This document shows, piece by piece, positions 1 through 7,355 of a stretch of DNA of 22,600 nucleotides. Source of the stretch: JAVBPB01 sp031549965 (GTDB lineage Bacteria; Bacillota; Clostridia; Lachnospirales; Lachnospiraceae); assembly GCA_031549965.1 (NCBI GenBank), contig JAVBPB010000050.1, positions 1-22,600 of the forward strand, read 5' to 3'. The notes beneath the pieces are model-generated. The model was not told the DNA's origin, did no database searches, and was given only the letters and a program-made list of their open reading frames with translations. The translations under genes were made by a program, and so were the position numbers. Every line of letters starts with the position of its first letter. The stretch's first letter is position 1.

Positions 1-626
1 ATATGCATTTTCAATGATTTCATCCTGATATTTTGCCATAAATTCTTTTGAAAAACCTTGACCGTCGAAAGATATACAGCGGACTATTTTATCTGAAAGA
101 ATAGCTACGTATTGAGCTTTATTTCCTCCCTTGGAATGACCCGTTACTGTTATGTTATTGTATGAAAGACTTTCAATGTATGCAAGAGCTTCTTGCTGTT
201 GAGGCGTGTCTGATTGATATCCTCCTACACCGTTATCATGCCATTCTGATGAGTTACTTGTTCCACGGAACACTACTGTTGTATCTCCATCTTGATCTAC
301 AAAGCAGGCTACACGCATTCCACTTCCTGGGATGTCTGAATTGTCTACTCCATTGGTTATTTTAAGGCTCATAAGAATATCATCATTTTGAATATTTGTC
401 AAAATTTGAATCCACTCTTCTCGCATTTGAAGCACTGGATATACAGTTTCCCCTTTACCATTACTTTCTTTGCTTGCATCAAGCCCACCTTCATTCAACA
501 TAAAATCCACTACCTTTTTACAGTTAAAAATTCCTCATCATGTTCGTTGATACTTGTATCAGTAATCCCGTTTAAATATATTAAGTTGTTAAGTAATAAT
601 AGTTGATTTACATTTAATTCTGCCAT
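1..626 (-). pseudogene. Lipase-like (Mbeg1/DUF2974-type alpha/beta hydrolase) gene, frameshifted and cut by the window edge
   Basis: Translated leftwards from the ATG at 626, the first frame gives MAELNVNQLLLLNNLIYLNG and stops at a TAG (510-512). A second frame then carries on without a stop to the window edge, including VVDFMLNEGG, VFRGTSNSSEWHDN and the nucleophile-elbow motif GHSKGG (G-x-S-x-G). The two frames join at a run of five A on the coding strand (515-519); one extra A restores a single reading frame. The family is class-3-lipase-like serine hydrolases common in clostridia. A ribosome binding site (GGAGGA) lies inside the last codons of the upstream lipoprotein gene, only four bases separate the two genes, and translation is probably coupled. 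The 3' part lies outside the window. The shift may be a real mutation or a homopolymer sequencing error. Confidence 0.72.
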
Positions 627-630
627 TTTA

Positions 631-1413
631 TTATTCCTCCCATGGACTAATTTCTAAAATTTTTGTATCATAATTTTCATATACCGTCGCTTCATAGTAT
701 GGAGCCCTTTTATCTTCTCCAAAAAAATAATATTCCTTCCAATTTTCCTCTCTAATATGCATATTATTAAAATTATCAATAAAATAATTATATTTATAAT
801 CATATACTATGTAAAGTTTGATACGACATTCTAAATTATTCTCTCTCATAATTTCAGCTATTTTCATGAGTATATTCTTTTCGTCCTCATCCTTTAAAGA
901 TGATTGTTTAATATAAATATACATATAGGAAGATAATCCTTTATCCTCATCCCTTTTATAAATTTCATTTATTTCTGTATTTCTATTATATCTATCTGCA
1001 TAGGTAATAAATGATTTTGTATTTACCAGCAAATAAAAATTATTAATAATAGAATTTAATAATTCATTTACATATGATTGATATCTGTCATGTATTAATA
1101 TCCCAAAATATGAATCATGCATTTCATATTTTTTGCTATCTTCAGAAAATACTCCGGTTACCATAAACAAATCATTCTTTTTATCTCCATTTTTAGGATA
1201 TACCCAAAATTCATCATAGGGTTTTAAAATTTCGCTTGATGCATAAGAAACTCCTTCAAATTCTTCACCATATTTTTCTTCTAAATAATTAATTACCATT
1301 TCTCTTTTCTCATGCATTGTATAATTAGGAGTTTTAGAGCATCCGTTCAATAGTATTATTCCTATTATCACCATATAATAATGTATTAACTTTCTAAGTA
1401 TTTTTGTTTTCAT
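631..1413 (-). CDS. Predicted surface lipoprotein of unknown function
   Basis: A 260-residue protein. I chose the ATG at 1413 because AAAGGAGG lies just upstream; the in-frame start further out would bury that site. The N-terminus is basic (MKTKILRK), followed by a hydrophobic stretch and a lipobox ending in L-L-N-G-C, so Cys25 should be lipidated and the protein anchored outside the membrane. The rest is soluble, rich in charged and aromatic residues, with many Lys/Glu/Tyr; I recognise no family. The gene ends inside the ribosome binding site of the lipase-like gene, so the two are almost certainly co-expressed. A lipoprotein beside a lipase suggests a protective (immunity) role, but that is inferred from position alone. 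Confidence 0.8.
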   Translation of the reverse strand: MKTKILRKLIHYYMVIIGIILLNGCSKTPNYTMHEKREMVINYLEEKYGEEFEGVSYASSEILKPYDEFWVYPKNGDKKNDLFMVTGVFSEDSKKYEMHDSYFGILIHDRYQSYVNELLNSIINNFYLLVNTKSFITYADRYNRNTEINEIYKRDEDKGLSSYMYIYIKQSSLKDEDEKNILMKIAEIMRENNLECRIKLYIVYDYKYNYFIDNFNNMHIREENWKEYYFFGEDKRAPYYEATVYENYDTKILEISPWEE

Positions 1414-1448
1414 TATTATCCCTCCTTTCATTACTAACTAAATTATTA

Positions 1449-1685
1449 GGCAATTGTGAAACTCTGAAACCATTGACAACACTGGTTTTTTTACTTGCTT
1501 TTTAATCACTTCTCCTCAAATCTCTTCAATTTATTGTTTTTGGAAAGCTGTGGAGATTTGTATAATTTTACTTGATTTTCTAATTAACAGTAATCATTCT
1601 TATATTAGACCTCACAAAGCCTATAGTTTCATTTGAGATTTTAAGAGTTATCCACATCAACTGCATTTTGAGTTTCGCAATTACC
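1449..1685. mobile_element. Small MITE-like element with inverted ends
   Basis: GGCAATTGTGAAACTC at 1449-1464 faces GAGTTTCGCAATTACC at 1670-1685, a 16-base inverted repeat with two mismatches. ACTAAATTA occurs just outside both ends (around 1437 and 1691), as a target duplication would. The roughly 205 bases between hold no convincing ORF. This fits a non-autonomous element of about 237 bases. A third, related copy of the end (GACAATTGTGAAATTC) lies at 1702-1717, next to the transposase relic. Which transposase family would move it is not clear. Confidence 0.45.
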
Positions 1686-1800
1686 TACTTACTAAATTAT
1701 AGACAATTGTGAAATTCTGATATTTGAATAAACACTGAATTTTTTGAGCCTCCATTTCTACTGTCTCCTCGCTAATTTACACATGATTTTCAATATTTCA

Positions 1801-1836
1801 AACAAAGCTTAAAAAAGGGATTTTTTAAGCTTTGTT
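1801..1836. terminator. Strong hairpin, possible terminator
   Basis: A perfect 16-base inverted repeat (AACAAAGCTTAAAAAA with its complement) surrounds a GGGA loop, and a short T run follows on the plus strand. No intact plus-strand gene lies upstream. It could end transcription of the lost insertion sequence or be part of that element's end. The stem is mostly A-T. Confidence 0.45.
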
Positions 1837-1859
1837 TTTATACAACATATACAACATAA

Positions 1860-2123
1860 GTTCAACCATTAAGTAGTTAGAGCATGAATTCATCTGCTTC
1901 GTTGCTACAGTACATGACTCCATCACGAAGTTCTGTCTTAAGTAGAACCAGTCAACCAACATAGCAAAGCAATGGGTGATATCCATGTGCTTTATAATGA
2001 TAGTTAAAGGCTTCTCCCTCCTGATTTACGTAAGTATTCAGCAGGGTAGAGTCTATGTCAAAGAGTATATGCTCTGGGAGTTGAATGGAATAAATAACCT
2101 TGCGTATCTCCTCCGTCAAAATT
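1860..2123 (-). pseudogene. Decayed IS1380-family transposase fragment
   Basis: Reading leftwards from about 2123, the frame gives LTEEIRKV, then LPEHILFDIDSTLLNTY, then QEGEAFNYHYKAHGYHPLLC, then after a stop TELRDGVMYCSNEAD. The D-x-D-S/T-x-x-x-T-Y, QEG, N-Y-H-Y and G-Y-x-P-L-L-C stretches are typical of the catalytic region of IS1380-type transposases. The frame has in-frame stops (after LLCYVG and again before 1870), and both the N- and C-terminal parts are missing. It is therefore a dead remnant. Family assignment rests on recognised motifs only. Confidence 0.7.
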
Positions 2124-2516
2124 TATTATTGCTTTCTAGTGTGGTGTCGCTTAAACTATGCATATGGACTTCTCCTTTGTATGGTTTTGATTGGATACCC
2201 AAATTATAACAAATCTGAGATCCTTTTTCTATACCTAAAAGGATTCACTTATTAAGTGAAAGCAATATTTAGTTAAAACATGGTAAATCTGCGGTGAGAA
2301 GCACCACATGCTGAATTATCGTGAATAATTGAGGCTTAACATATTTATTTATAATTGTAAATATAATTTTATTAAAATTTAAATTGAAATAACAGAATTA
2401 TAATATCAATAAGCATATTAAATTTTATTTCATAGCTTCCTTGATAATTTATCTAATAATCCTGCATAAAAATATGATTCCTTTTTAGATAAAAATTCAT
2501 AAAAAACTTCTATTAT
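2124..2516. other. Gene-free stretch with short palindromes
   Basis: No intact gene is visible. A small palindrome (TTCACTT-ATT-AAGTGAA, about 2243-2259) lies near the left end and may belong to the decayed insertion sequence. Between about 2445 and 2516 the minus strand continues in the same frame as the neighbouring Nudix gene after its stop codon for some 28 sense codons; this is discussed as a finding. The rest is very AT-rich. Confidence 0.5.
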
Positions 2517-2954
2517 TCACCAAATCTTTCCCCTCCTCCCTGCCTCCTCCATAAGCTTTGGCTGTATCAGCGGATAAGTCCAATTATCTGGCAACTCCTC
2601 AGATATAATTATTTTCTCAATCTCACTGTGTAACTCTTTTTCAAAAGTTCTAATATTAGCAAAATAAAGCATACCAAAGGTTGCCTCATTCACCTGATCA
2701 ACACTATCTTTAACTGCAACTGAATAAATACATACTGGCAAAATATCATAATCAACCGCACCTGTTTCTTCCATTAATTCTCTTTTAGCCGTATCTAAAA
2801 TATTCTCTCCCGCCTCTCTATGCCCTCCGGGAATCTCTAAAGTATCTCTTTCCTTATGCTTACAAAACACCCATTTCTCACCTGTTTTAGAAATAATAAC
2901 TGCAAATTTTATCTTTTCATCCTCAATTTCATCATAAAAATTTACTTCCAACAT
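2517..2954 (-). CDS. Nudix (MutT-type) hydrolase
   Basis: A 145-residue single-domain Nudix protein. It should hydrolyse a nucleoside diphosphate linked to another group; the substrate cannot be told. The Nudix box G-x5-E-x7-R-E-x2-E-E-x-G is complete, running from GGHREAGE to RELMEETGA in the middle of the first half, so the metal-binding glutamates are present. The C-terminal NWTYPLIQPKLMEE is typical of a subgroup of clostridial Nudix proteins. The ATG at 2954 follows AGGTG at suitable spacing. It lies 43 bases behind the Nudix-phosphotransferase fusion gene and is probably co-transcribed with it. Confidence 0.88.
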   Translation of the reverse strand: MLEVNFYDEIEDEKIKFAVIISKTGEKWVFCKHKERDTLEIPGGHREAGENILDTAKRELMEETGAVDYDILPVCIYSVAVKDSVDQVNEATFGMLYFANIRTFEKELHSEIEKIIISEELPDNWTYPLIQPKLMEEAGRRGKIW

Positions 2955-2997
2955 TTATATTCACACCTGCCTTTTAATACTCCAATTAAATCATCAC

Positions 2998-4293
2998 CTA
3001 AAACAATTCATCCAGCAATCTATAATATCTTATCTTTTCTTCATCTGGCTCAATACCTAATTCTTCAAAAAAGATATTATAAACTTTAGAATATTCCGCT
3101 TCCTTTCCCACTACCTCCAGATTATATCTAATAGAACGAACTGCCAAAGCTATATCCTGCCACTTATCCCCAATTCCGCAATAACCCAAATCAAGATAGC
3201 CTGATACCTCATTATTTTCAAAGAAAATATTAGGCAGACAATAATCTCCATGAATTAGCACATATTCCTCAACAGGTCTGTTATCCCTTAAATATTCATA
3301 AAGTGCCATTGGGGTTTCAAAGCCTTCTTCTCCAAAAATTTCTGGTTCTGCACCATCAATATCAACCTCATTATTGATTACCCTGTCTAACGCCCTCTTA
3401 AGTTTATAGTCAAGATTTATAATTCTTGGACATTCTTTAACATCAACCTGCCATAGCTTTTTCAAACCCTTTGAAAGAAGCCTTGCCATATTGTCTAAAT
3501 CCTGTATAATCGAAGGATCACATGCCATTTTTCCCTTTAATTTTGTCATTAAAAGATAATTTTTTTTACCATTTGTGTAAAATTTAACAATCTGTGGAAC
3601 AGGAAGTTTTCCCATAAGCCATTCCATCATTTGATATTCTCCGTCAGATTCACTTCTTTTAGGCTCTGCCTTTAATACCAAATCATTATCAAAAATAAAT
3701 ATATCCGACTCAGAACAGCCAATTTTATCCATATCAAAATAATGTCCTTCAATTAATTCTTTCATTTCAATTGGAATATATGGATAAATTAATTCCTTTA
3801 TGTATTTCTCATTTAATAATATTTCCATTATTTTTGTATCACGAATAATCCATGGACATTTATCATAATCTTTAAACTTTCTATTCTTTTCAATAGCTTC
3901 TTCCAACGTCAGCCATATAGTCTGATAATCATATTCTTTCTCATATTGGTCTAAATTTCTTGTTCCGATCTCATCATAAACTTCACAAATAAAATAATGA
4001 GAATCCATTTCAATAATATCCTCGTATTCCCCTTTTCTTCTTTCAAGAACTTTACTATACCCATATATAGATTCTTTAATAACCTGATATCCGGTTTCTT
4101 CTTTAACTTCACGAATCAACGTATCTTCTAAAGCTTCTCCTTTTTCTGACCCGCCCCCAGGAAATTTATAATCACCATATTTGCTAAAAATTAACAAATA
4201 CCTGTCTGCATTTTTTATAATTCCTCTGGCTGCAGTTCTTTTAAATACAGTACTTTCGTTATTATAGTTCTTTAAATCAATTAAAATTTCCAT
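2998..4293 (-). CDS. Fusion of a Nudix hydrolase and an APH(3')-like aminoglycoside phosphotransferase
   Basis: A 431-residue protein with two domains. Residues 1-165 form a Nudix domain with a full Nudix box (G47-x5-E53-x7-R61-E62-x2-E65-E66-x-G68). Residues about 190-431 resemble APH(3')-III-type kinases: VLKAEP with a candidate ATP-binding Lys208, GKLPVP, the catalytic H348-G349-D350 with N355, LDLG with D368, GDKWQDIALAVRSI, and the end RYYRLLDELF. In APH(3') enzymes the C-terminal DELF tail helps bind the drug. The ATG at 4293 was chosen because CGAGGAGG lies directly upstream. Resistance to kanamycin or neomycin is possible but unproven; a kinase for another small molecule is equally compatible. 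The gene is followed by a second Nudix gene. Confidence 0.85.
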   Translation of the reverse strand: MEILIDLKNYNNESTVFKRTAARGIIKNADRYLLIFSKYGDYKFPGGGSEKGEALEDTLIREVKEETGYQVIKESIYGYSKVLERRKGEYEDIIEMDSHYFICEVYDEIGTRNLDQYEKEYDYQTIWLTLEEAIEKNRKFKDYDKCPWIIRDTKIMEILLNEKYIKELIYPYIPIEMKELIEGHYFDMDKIGCSESDIFIFDNDLVLKAEPKRSESDGEYQMMEWLMGKLPVPQIVKFYTNGKKNYLLMTKLKGKMACDPSIIQDLDNMARLLSKGLKKLWQVDVKECPRIINLDYKLKRALDRVINNEVDIDGAEPEIFGEEGFETPMALYEYLRDNRPVEEYVLIHGDYCLPNIFFENNEVSGYLDLGYCGIGDKWQDIALAVRSIRYNLEVVGKEAEYSKVYNIFFEELGIEPDEEKIRYYRLLDELF

Positions 4294-4480
4294 AACTCCT
4301 CCTCGCACTGAGGTTCCTAAGTCGTTTTATTAATAATTTTCATTGTCTTATCAATAATTTTATCAAATAATTCACTTGTAAGCAACCCGATATTAATTTA
4401 TTCTCGTTTTCAGCTCTTGTATTATTTATAAGAAAAATAGCACAATCTGCCGTTATACTGTAAAGTTCCATTTACTGAAA

Positions 4481-4511
4481 GTAATACCTTTCCTAACATT
4501 TATTATACAGA
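4481..4511 (+). promoter_or_regulatory. Possible SigE-type promoter of cotJ
   Basis: GTAATACC (4481-4488) and TATACAGA (4504-4511), 15 bases apart, resemble the mother-cell sporulation promoter pattern (GTCATATT ... CATACAAT), with several mismatches. The position, about 70 bases before cotJA, is suitable, and cotJ operons are known to be SigE-dependent in Bacillus. The match itself is weak. Confidence 0.3.
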
Positions 4512-4583
4512 TTAAAAAATTCTTTCTCAGCAATACTAATATGGTAACTTTAAAAAAATAATAAAAATAGAAGGGATGTTTAT

Positions 4584-4769
4584 ATGAATACAAATAATTC
4601 AGGAACTTCTTCATCTATTGGACTTCCTCTTGCCATCACCACTATACCGGTACAGCCATGGGAAACACCATATGAACAACAGATAGCACTTAAACAGGGA
4701 ACTATATTTCCTTCTCTGGATTTGCCATTTTATGTTACAGATCCGTCAGGAGGTGGCAAACGTGGCTGA
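4584..4769 (+). CDS. cotJA: Spore coat-associated protein CotJA
   Basis: A 61-residue protein with the CotJA hallmark core QPWETPYEQQIALKQGT followed by IFPSLDLPF. CotJA is a small inner spore-coat component made in the mother cell, needed for CotJC to enter the coat in Bacillus. The ATG follows AGAAGGGATG at normal spacing. It is the first gene of cotJABC; its last codons overlap the start of cotJB by eight bases. The low-complexity N-terminus (Asn/Ser/Thr-rich) is usual. Confidence 0.92.
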   Translation: MNTNNSGTSSSIGLPLAITTIPVQPWETPYEQQIALKQGTIFPSLDLPFYVTDPSGGGKRG

Positions 4770-5058
4770 ACGATTACAAATGCTTAAAGAAATTGATGAA
4801 ATCAGTTTTGTCGTCAATGATCTAATCCTTTATCTGGACACTCATCCTCAGGATGCCAATGCCCTGAGTGAATTCAGCAAGGCAGCCGTTAAAAGGAAAC
4901 AATTGCTGCAAGAATATGCAAATCAATATGAACCACTGACTCAAAATTGTATTTGTGTGGAAACCAATAACCAGAGTCAAACTAATACTAAATATTTAGG
5001 TGAAAAGCATTTTACTTGGTTAGATGGGCCATTGCCATGGGAAGGAGGCACTTTCTAA
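4762..5058 (+). CDS. cotJB: Spore coat protein CotJB
   Basis: A 98-residue protein. The start is a GTG (giving MAERLQMLKEIDE), because AGGAGG lies eight bases before it and upstream in-frame codons would place that site inside the gene. The LKEIDEISF..LYLDTHP pattern and the C-terminal WLDGPLPWEGG match the CotJB family, whose members are spore-coat components. The middle segment (YEPLTQNCICVETN) is longer and less conserved than usual. It overlaps cotJA by eight bases and its stop TAA overlaps the ATG of cotJC, so all three genes are translationally coupled. Confidence 0.92.
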   Translation: MAERLQMLKEIDEISFVVNDLILYLDTHPQDANALSEFSKAAVKRKQLLQEYANQYEPLTQNCICVETNNQSQTNTKYLGEKHFTWLDGPLPWEGGTF

Positions 5059-5675
5059 TGTGGACTTATGAAAAAAGACTTCAATATCCAGTAAATATTA
5101 AAAATAACTGTCCTAAGACAGCTTCCTTGATAATCAGCCAGTTTGGTGGCCCTGACGGAGAATTAGCGGCTTCTATGAGATATCTTTCCCAAAGATATAC
5201 TATGCCATGCAAGGAAGTGGGTGGATTGTTGACTGATATCGGTACAGAGGAACTTGGACATCTTGAAATAATCTGCTCCATGATTTATCAGCTTACCAAG
5301 AACTTAACGCTAGAACAGGCAAAGACAGCAGGGTTTGATGCTTATTATGTAGATCATACCACAGCACTTTGGCCAACTGCTGCGGCAGGTGTACCCTTTA
5401 ATGCCTGTGAATTCCAGTCAAAAGGCGATGCAATTACAGACCTGATTGAGGACTTAGCTGCTGAACAAAAAGCCAGAACCACTTATGACAACCTAATCCG
5501 TATGATTGAGGATCCAGATGTACGTGAGCCTTTGAAGTTTTTGCGTGCAAGGGAAGTAGTTCATTTTCAGCGGTTTGGAGAGGCTCTTGAGAAAATAAAA
5601 TCAGATTTAGATGCAAAGAATTTCTATTATTTTAATCCGGAATTCGATAAACAGTTTGTAAAAAACAGAATATAG
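5058..5675 (+). CDS. cotJC: Spore coat protein CotJC, manganese-catalase family
   Basis: A 205-residue protein starting MWTYEKRLQYPVNI, the standard CotJC beginning; the ATG overlaps the cotJB stop (TAATG) and GGAGG precedes it. The ferritin-like fold of Mn catalases is indicated by the metal-ligand helices: GELAASMRYLSQRY, the EELGHLEII motif, and EQKARTTYDNLI with a later VVHFQRF His. The family can decompose hydrogen peroxide, so a role in protecting or cross-linking the coat is likely, although the CotJC role is mainly structural in published work. The operon ends at a strong hairpin just downstream. Confidence 0.93.
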   Translation: MWTYEKRLQYPVNIKNNCPKTASLIISQFGGPDGELAASMRYLSQRYTMPCKEVGGLLTDIGTEELGHLEIICSMIYQLTKNLTLEQAKTAGFDAYYVDHTTALWPTAAAGVPFNACEFQSKGDAITDLIEDLAAEQKARTTYDNLIRMIEDPDVREPLKFLRAREVVHFQRFGEALEKIKSDLDAKNFYYFNPEFDKQFVKNRI

Positions 5676-5687
5676 AATTAAATTATA

Positions 5688-5735
5688 TAGTTTCATATCA
5701 ACAGATTATATTCTTGATATGAAGCTACTTCTTTT
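5688..5735. terminator. Bidirectional terminator between cotJC and the ASKHA gene
   Basis: TAGTTTCATATCAA (5688-5701) pairs with TTGATATGAAGCTA (5714-5727) over 14 bases with one G-T pair and a 12-base loop. CTTCTTTT follows on the plus strand and an AT-rich tail on the other side. The two genes converge here, so it may serve both. Confidence 0.75.
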
Positions 5736-5741
5736 GCATAT

Positions 5742-7217
5742 TCAAAAGTTCATATTCTCTATAAATTTATCCATAAAAAACTTATTATTAGATAACTCTA
5801 TAACTTTAGACATCTTAGGTATCTCTACAGATAATTTCAAAATATCTTCACTTTGTAAAATCATAGATGCACCAATCCCCGCAGCATTTCCAATTATTTT
5901 GATTTTATCAAGTAACTCACATGGAAGTACTCCAATCCTAACAGCATTACATTTATTAATAAAACTTCCAAATCCTCCTGCAATATACAATTTATCAATA
6001 TCATCATAGGTTAGTGACGCTTCAAATAAAAGCGTTTGTATCCCAGAAAAAATAGCAGATTTAGCAAGTTGAACCTGTCTTATATCTCTGGCACTTATAA
6101 ACACTTTACTATCTCCAATTTCAAAATCCCTGCCTAAATAACCCCATTCATCCAATAACTCTAAATCTAATATACATGCTACTGCATCTATTAAACCTGT
6201 ACCACATACTCCAATGGGCTTAGAATCTTCAATTGTACTATACCCTACAACACCATCATCCAAATAAACTTTATCAATTGCCCCTCTTTTAGAAACCATA
6301 CCCATAGAAATTTCTGCCCCTTCAAAGACCGGCCCTGCCGGTGTAGAACAACATATTAATTCACCATTATTCCACAAAACCATCTCCCCATTTGTACCAA
6401 TATCAATAAGTAACGATATCCTATCCTTCATAATATCAGAAGCAATCACTGCACAAGTAATATCACCACCAATATATCCAGAAATACAAGGCACTAAATA
6501 ATACTTATTATGCCAATACCCAAATAAGCTATCTGGAACAAATGGTGAAACTGCAATACTCCTAGGACTAATATTCATAAACAAATGAAGCATAGTTGTA
6601 TTAGCAGTAATCACAGTTACATCTATACTACCAACCATTTCCTCAAAATCATCAATAACACCATCAATCTGCCCATTAATCAATTCACTTAAATATTCAA
6701 GTCCCCCTCCATTAGCAAACTCAATTCTTGAAACAACATCCGCTCCAAAACTTCTTTGCATATTTTCAACACACAAGCTTTTAATACAATCCCCTTGAGG
6801 CAACTTATAGAGATATGCTGCAATAGTAGTAGTGCCAATATCAACAGCCGCTCCGAAACATTCCTTCATACCAGTAATAGGAACTCTGCTAAATGCCGGC
6901 ACTAACCCTTCATGGATTCCTAGAATTTCACCCCCCTCAAAAACCTCAATTAAAGCTTCCCCAATAATCCAAGTTTGACATGCCAACCTAATCCCATTAT
7001 CAATATCAGATTCGGATAAAAACACTTCCTCCCTATTACTAAAAGGTGTCAGTTCTCCACTTGCCACTATCTTACACTTGCCACAACTTCCCACCCCAGC
7101 ACAAGGCATTTGCAAACAAATATTATTATCCACTAAAAACCTGCTTATTAAAACAGGTTCCTCATATCTTTTCTCAAACTCCGAACCAAAACCTCTAAAA
7201 CAAACTAGAAATCCCAT
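5742..7217 (-). CDS. [2Fe-2S]/ASKHA ATPase, reductive activator of corrinoid proteins (RACo/RamA-like, DUF4445)
   Basis: A 491-residue protein. Residues 1-90 form a plant-type ferredoxin domain with C39-x5-C45-x2-C48 and C80 as likely cluster ligands. The rest is an ASKHA-fold ATPase: phosphate loops AVDIGTTTIAAYLY (about residues 124-137) and LLIDIGTNGEMV, and the adenosine motif IAGGFGSF. Such proteins use ATP to drive reduction of inactive Co(II) corrinoid to Co(I) in methyltransferase systems. No corrinoid protein or methyltransferase lies nearby, so its partner must be encoded elsewhere. The ferredoxin domain is somewhat short at its start. The ATG follows AGGAG at a rather long spacing of ten bases. 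Confidence 0.85.
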   Translation of the reverse strand: MGFLVCFRGFGSEFEKRYEEPVLISRFLVDNNICLQMPCAGVGSCGKCKIVASGELTPFSNREEVFLSESDIDNGIRLACQTWIIGEALIEVFEGGEILGIHEGLVPAFSRVPITGMKECFGAAVDIGTTTIAAYLYKLPQGDCIKSLCVENMQRSFGADVVSRIEFANGGGLEYLSELINGQIDGVIDDFEEMVGSIDVTVITANTTMLHLFMNISPRSIAVSPFVPDSLFGYWHNKYYLVPCISGYIGGDITCAVIASDIMKDRISLLIDIGTNGEMVLWNNGELICCSTPAGPVFEGAEISMGMVSKRGAIDKVYLDDGVVGYSTIEDSKPIGVCGTGLIDAVACILDLELLDEWGYLGRDFEIGDSKVFISARDIRQVQLAKSAIFSGIQTLLFEASLTYDDIDKLYIAGGFGSFINKCNAVRIGVLPCELLDKIKIIGNAAGIGASMILQSEDILKLSVEIPKMSKVIELSNNKFFMDKFIENMNF

Positions 7218-7355
7218 AAAATATCCACTCCTACAATATTAAATATACAGATATTCGACCCTTGAATCATATTTAACTAAAAAATCCGCTAACCTAAAGA
7301 GGTCACTGAAAAAGTCCTTGATTTAATTTGCCTTACCTTCCCTTATTCTCCCCAT

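Noticed and set aside
162..606. Two plus-strand open frames of 67 and 72 codons
   Set aside because: They lie opposite the lipase-like gene, whose protein motifs (GHSKGG, VFRGT) are clear on the minus strand. They have no ribosome binding sites.
1976..2209. Plus-strand frame of 77 codons
   Set aside because: It is the opposite strand of the decayed transposase and has no recognisable motif.
2856..3089. Plus-strand frame of 77 codons between the Nudix genes
   Set aside because: It lies opposite the two Nudix-containing genes and reflects their codon pattern.
4309..4435. Possible C-terminal coding remnant upstream of the Nudix-phosphotransferase gene (minus strand, ELFDKIIDKTMKIINKTT)
   Set aside because: The frame is short, preceded by a stop and needs a frameshift to extend. 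AT-rich DNA gives such stretches by chance.
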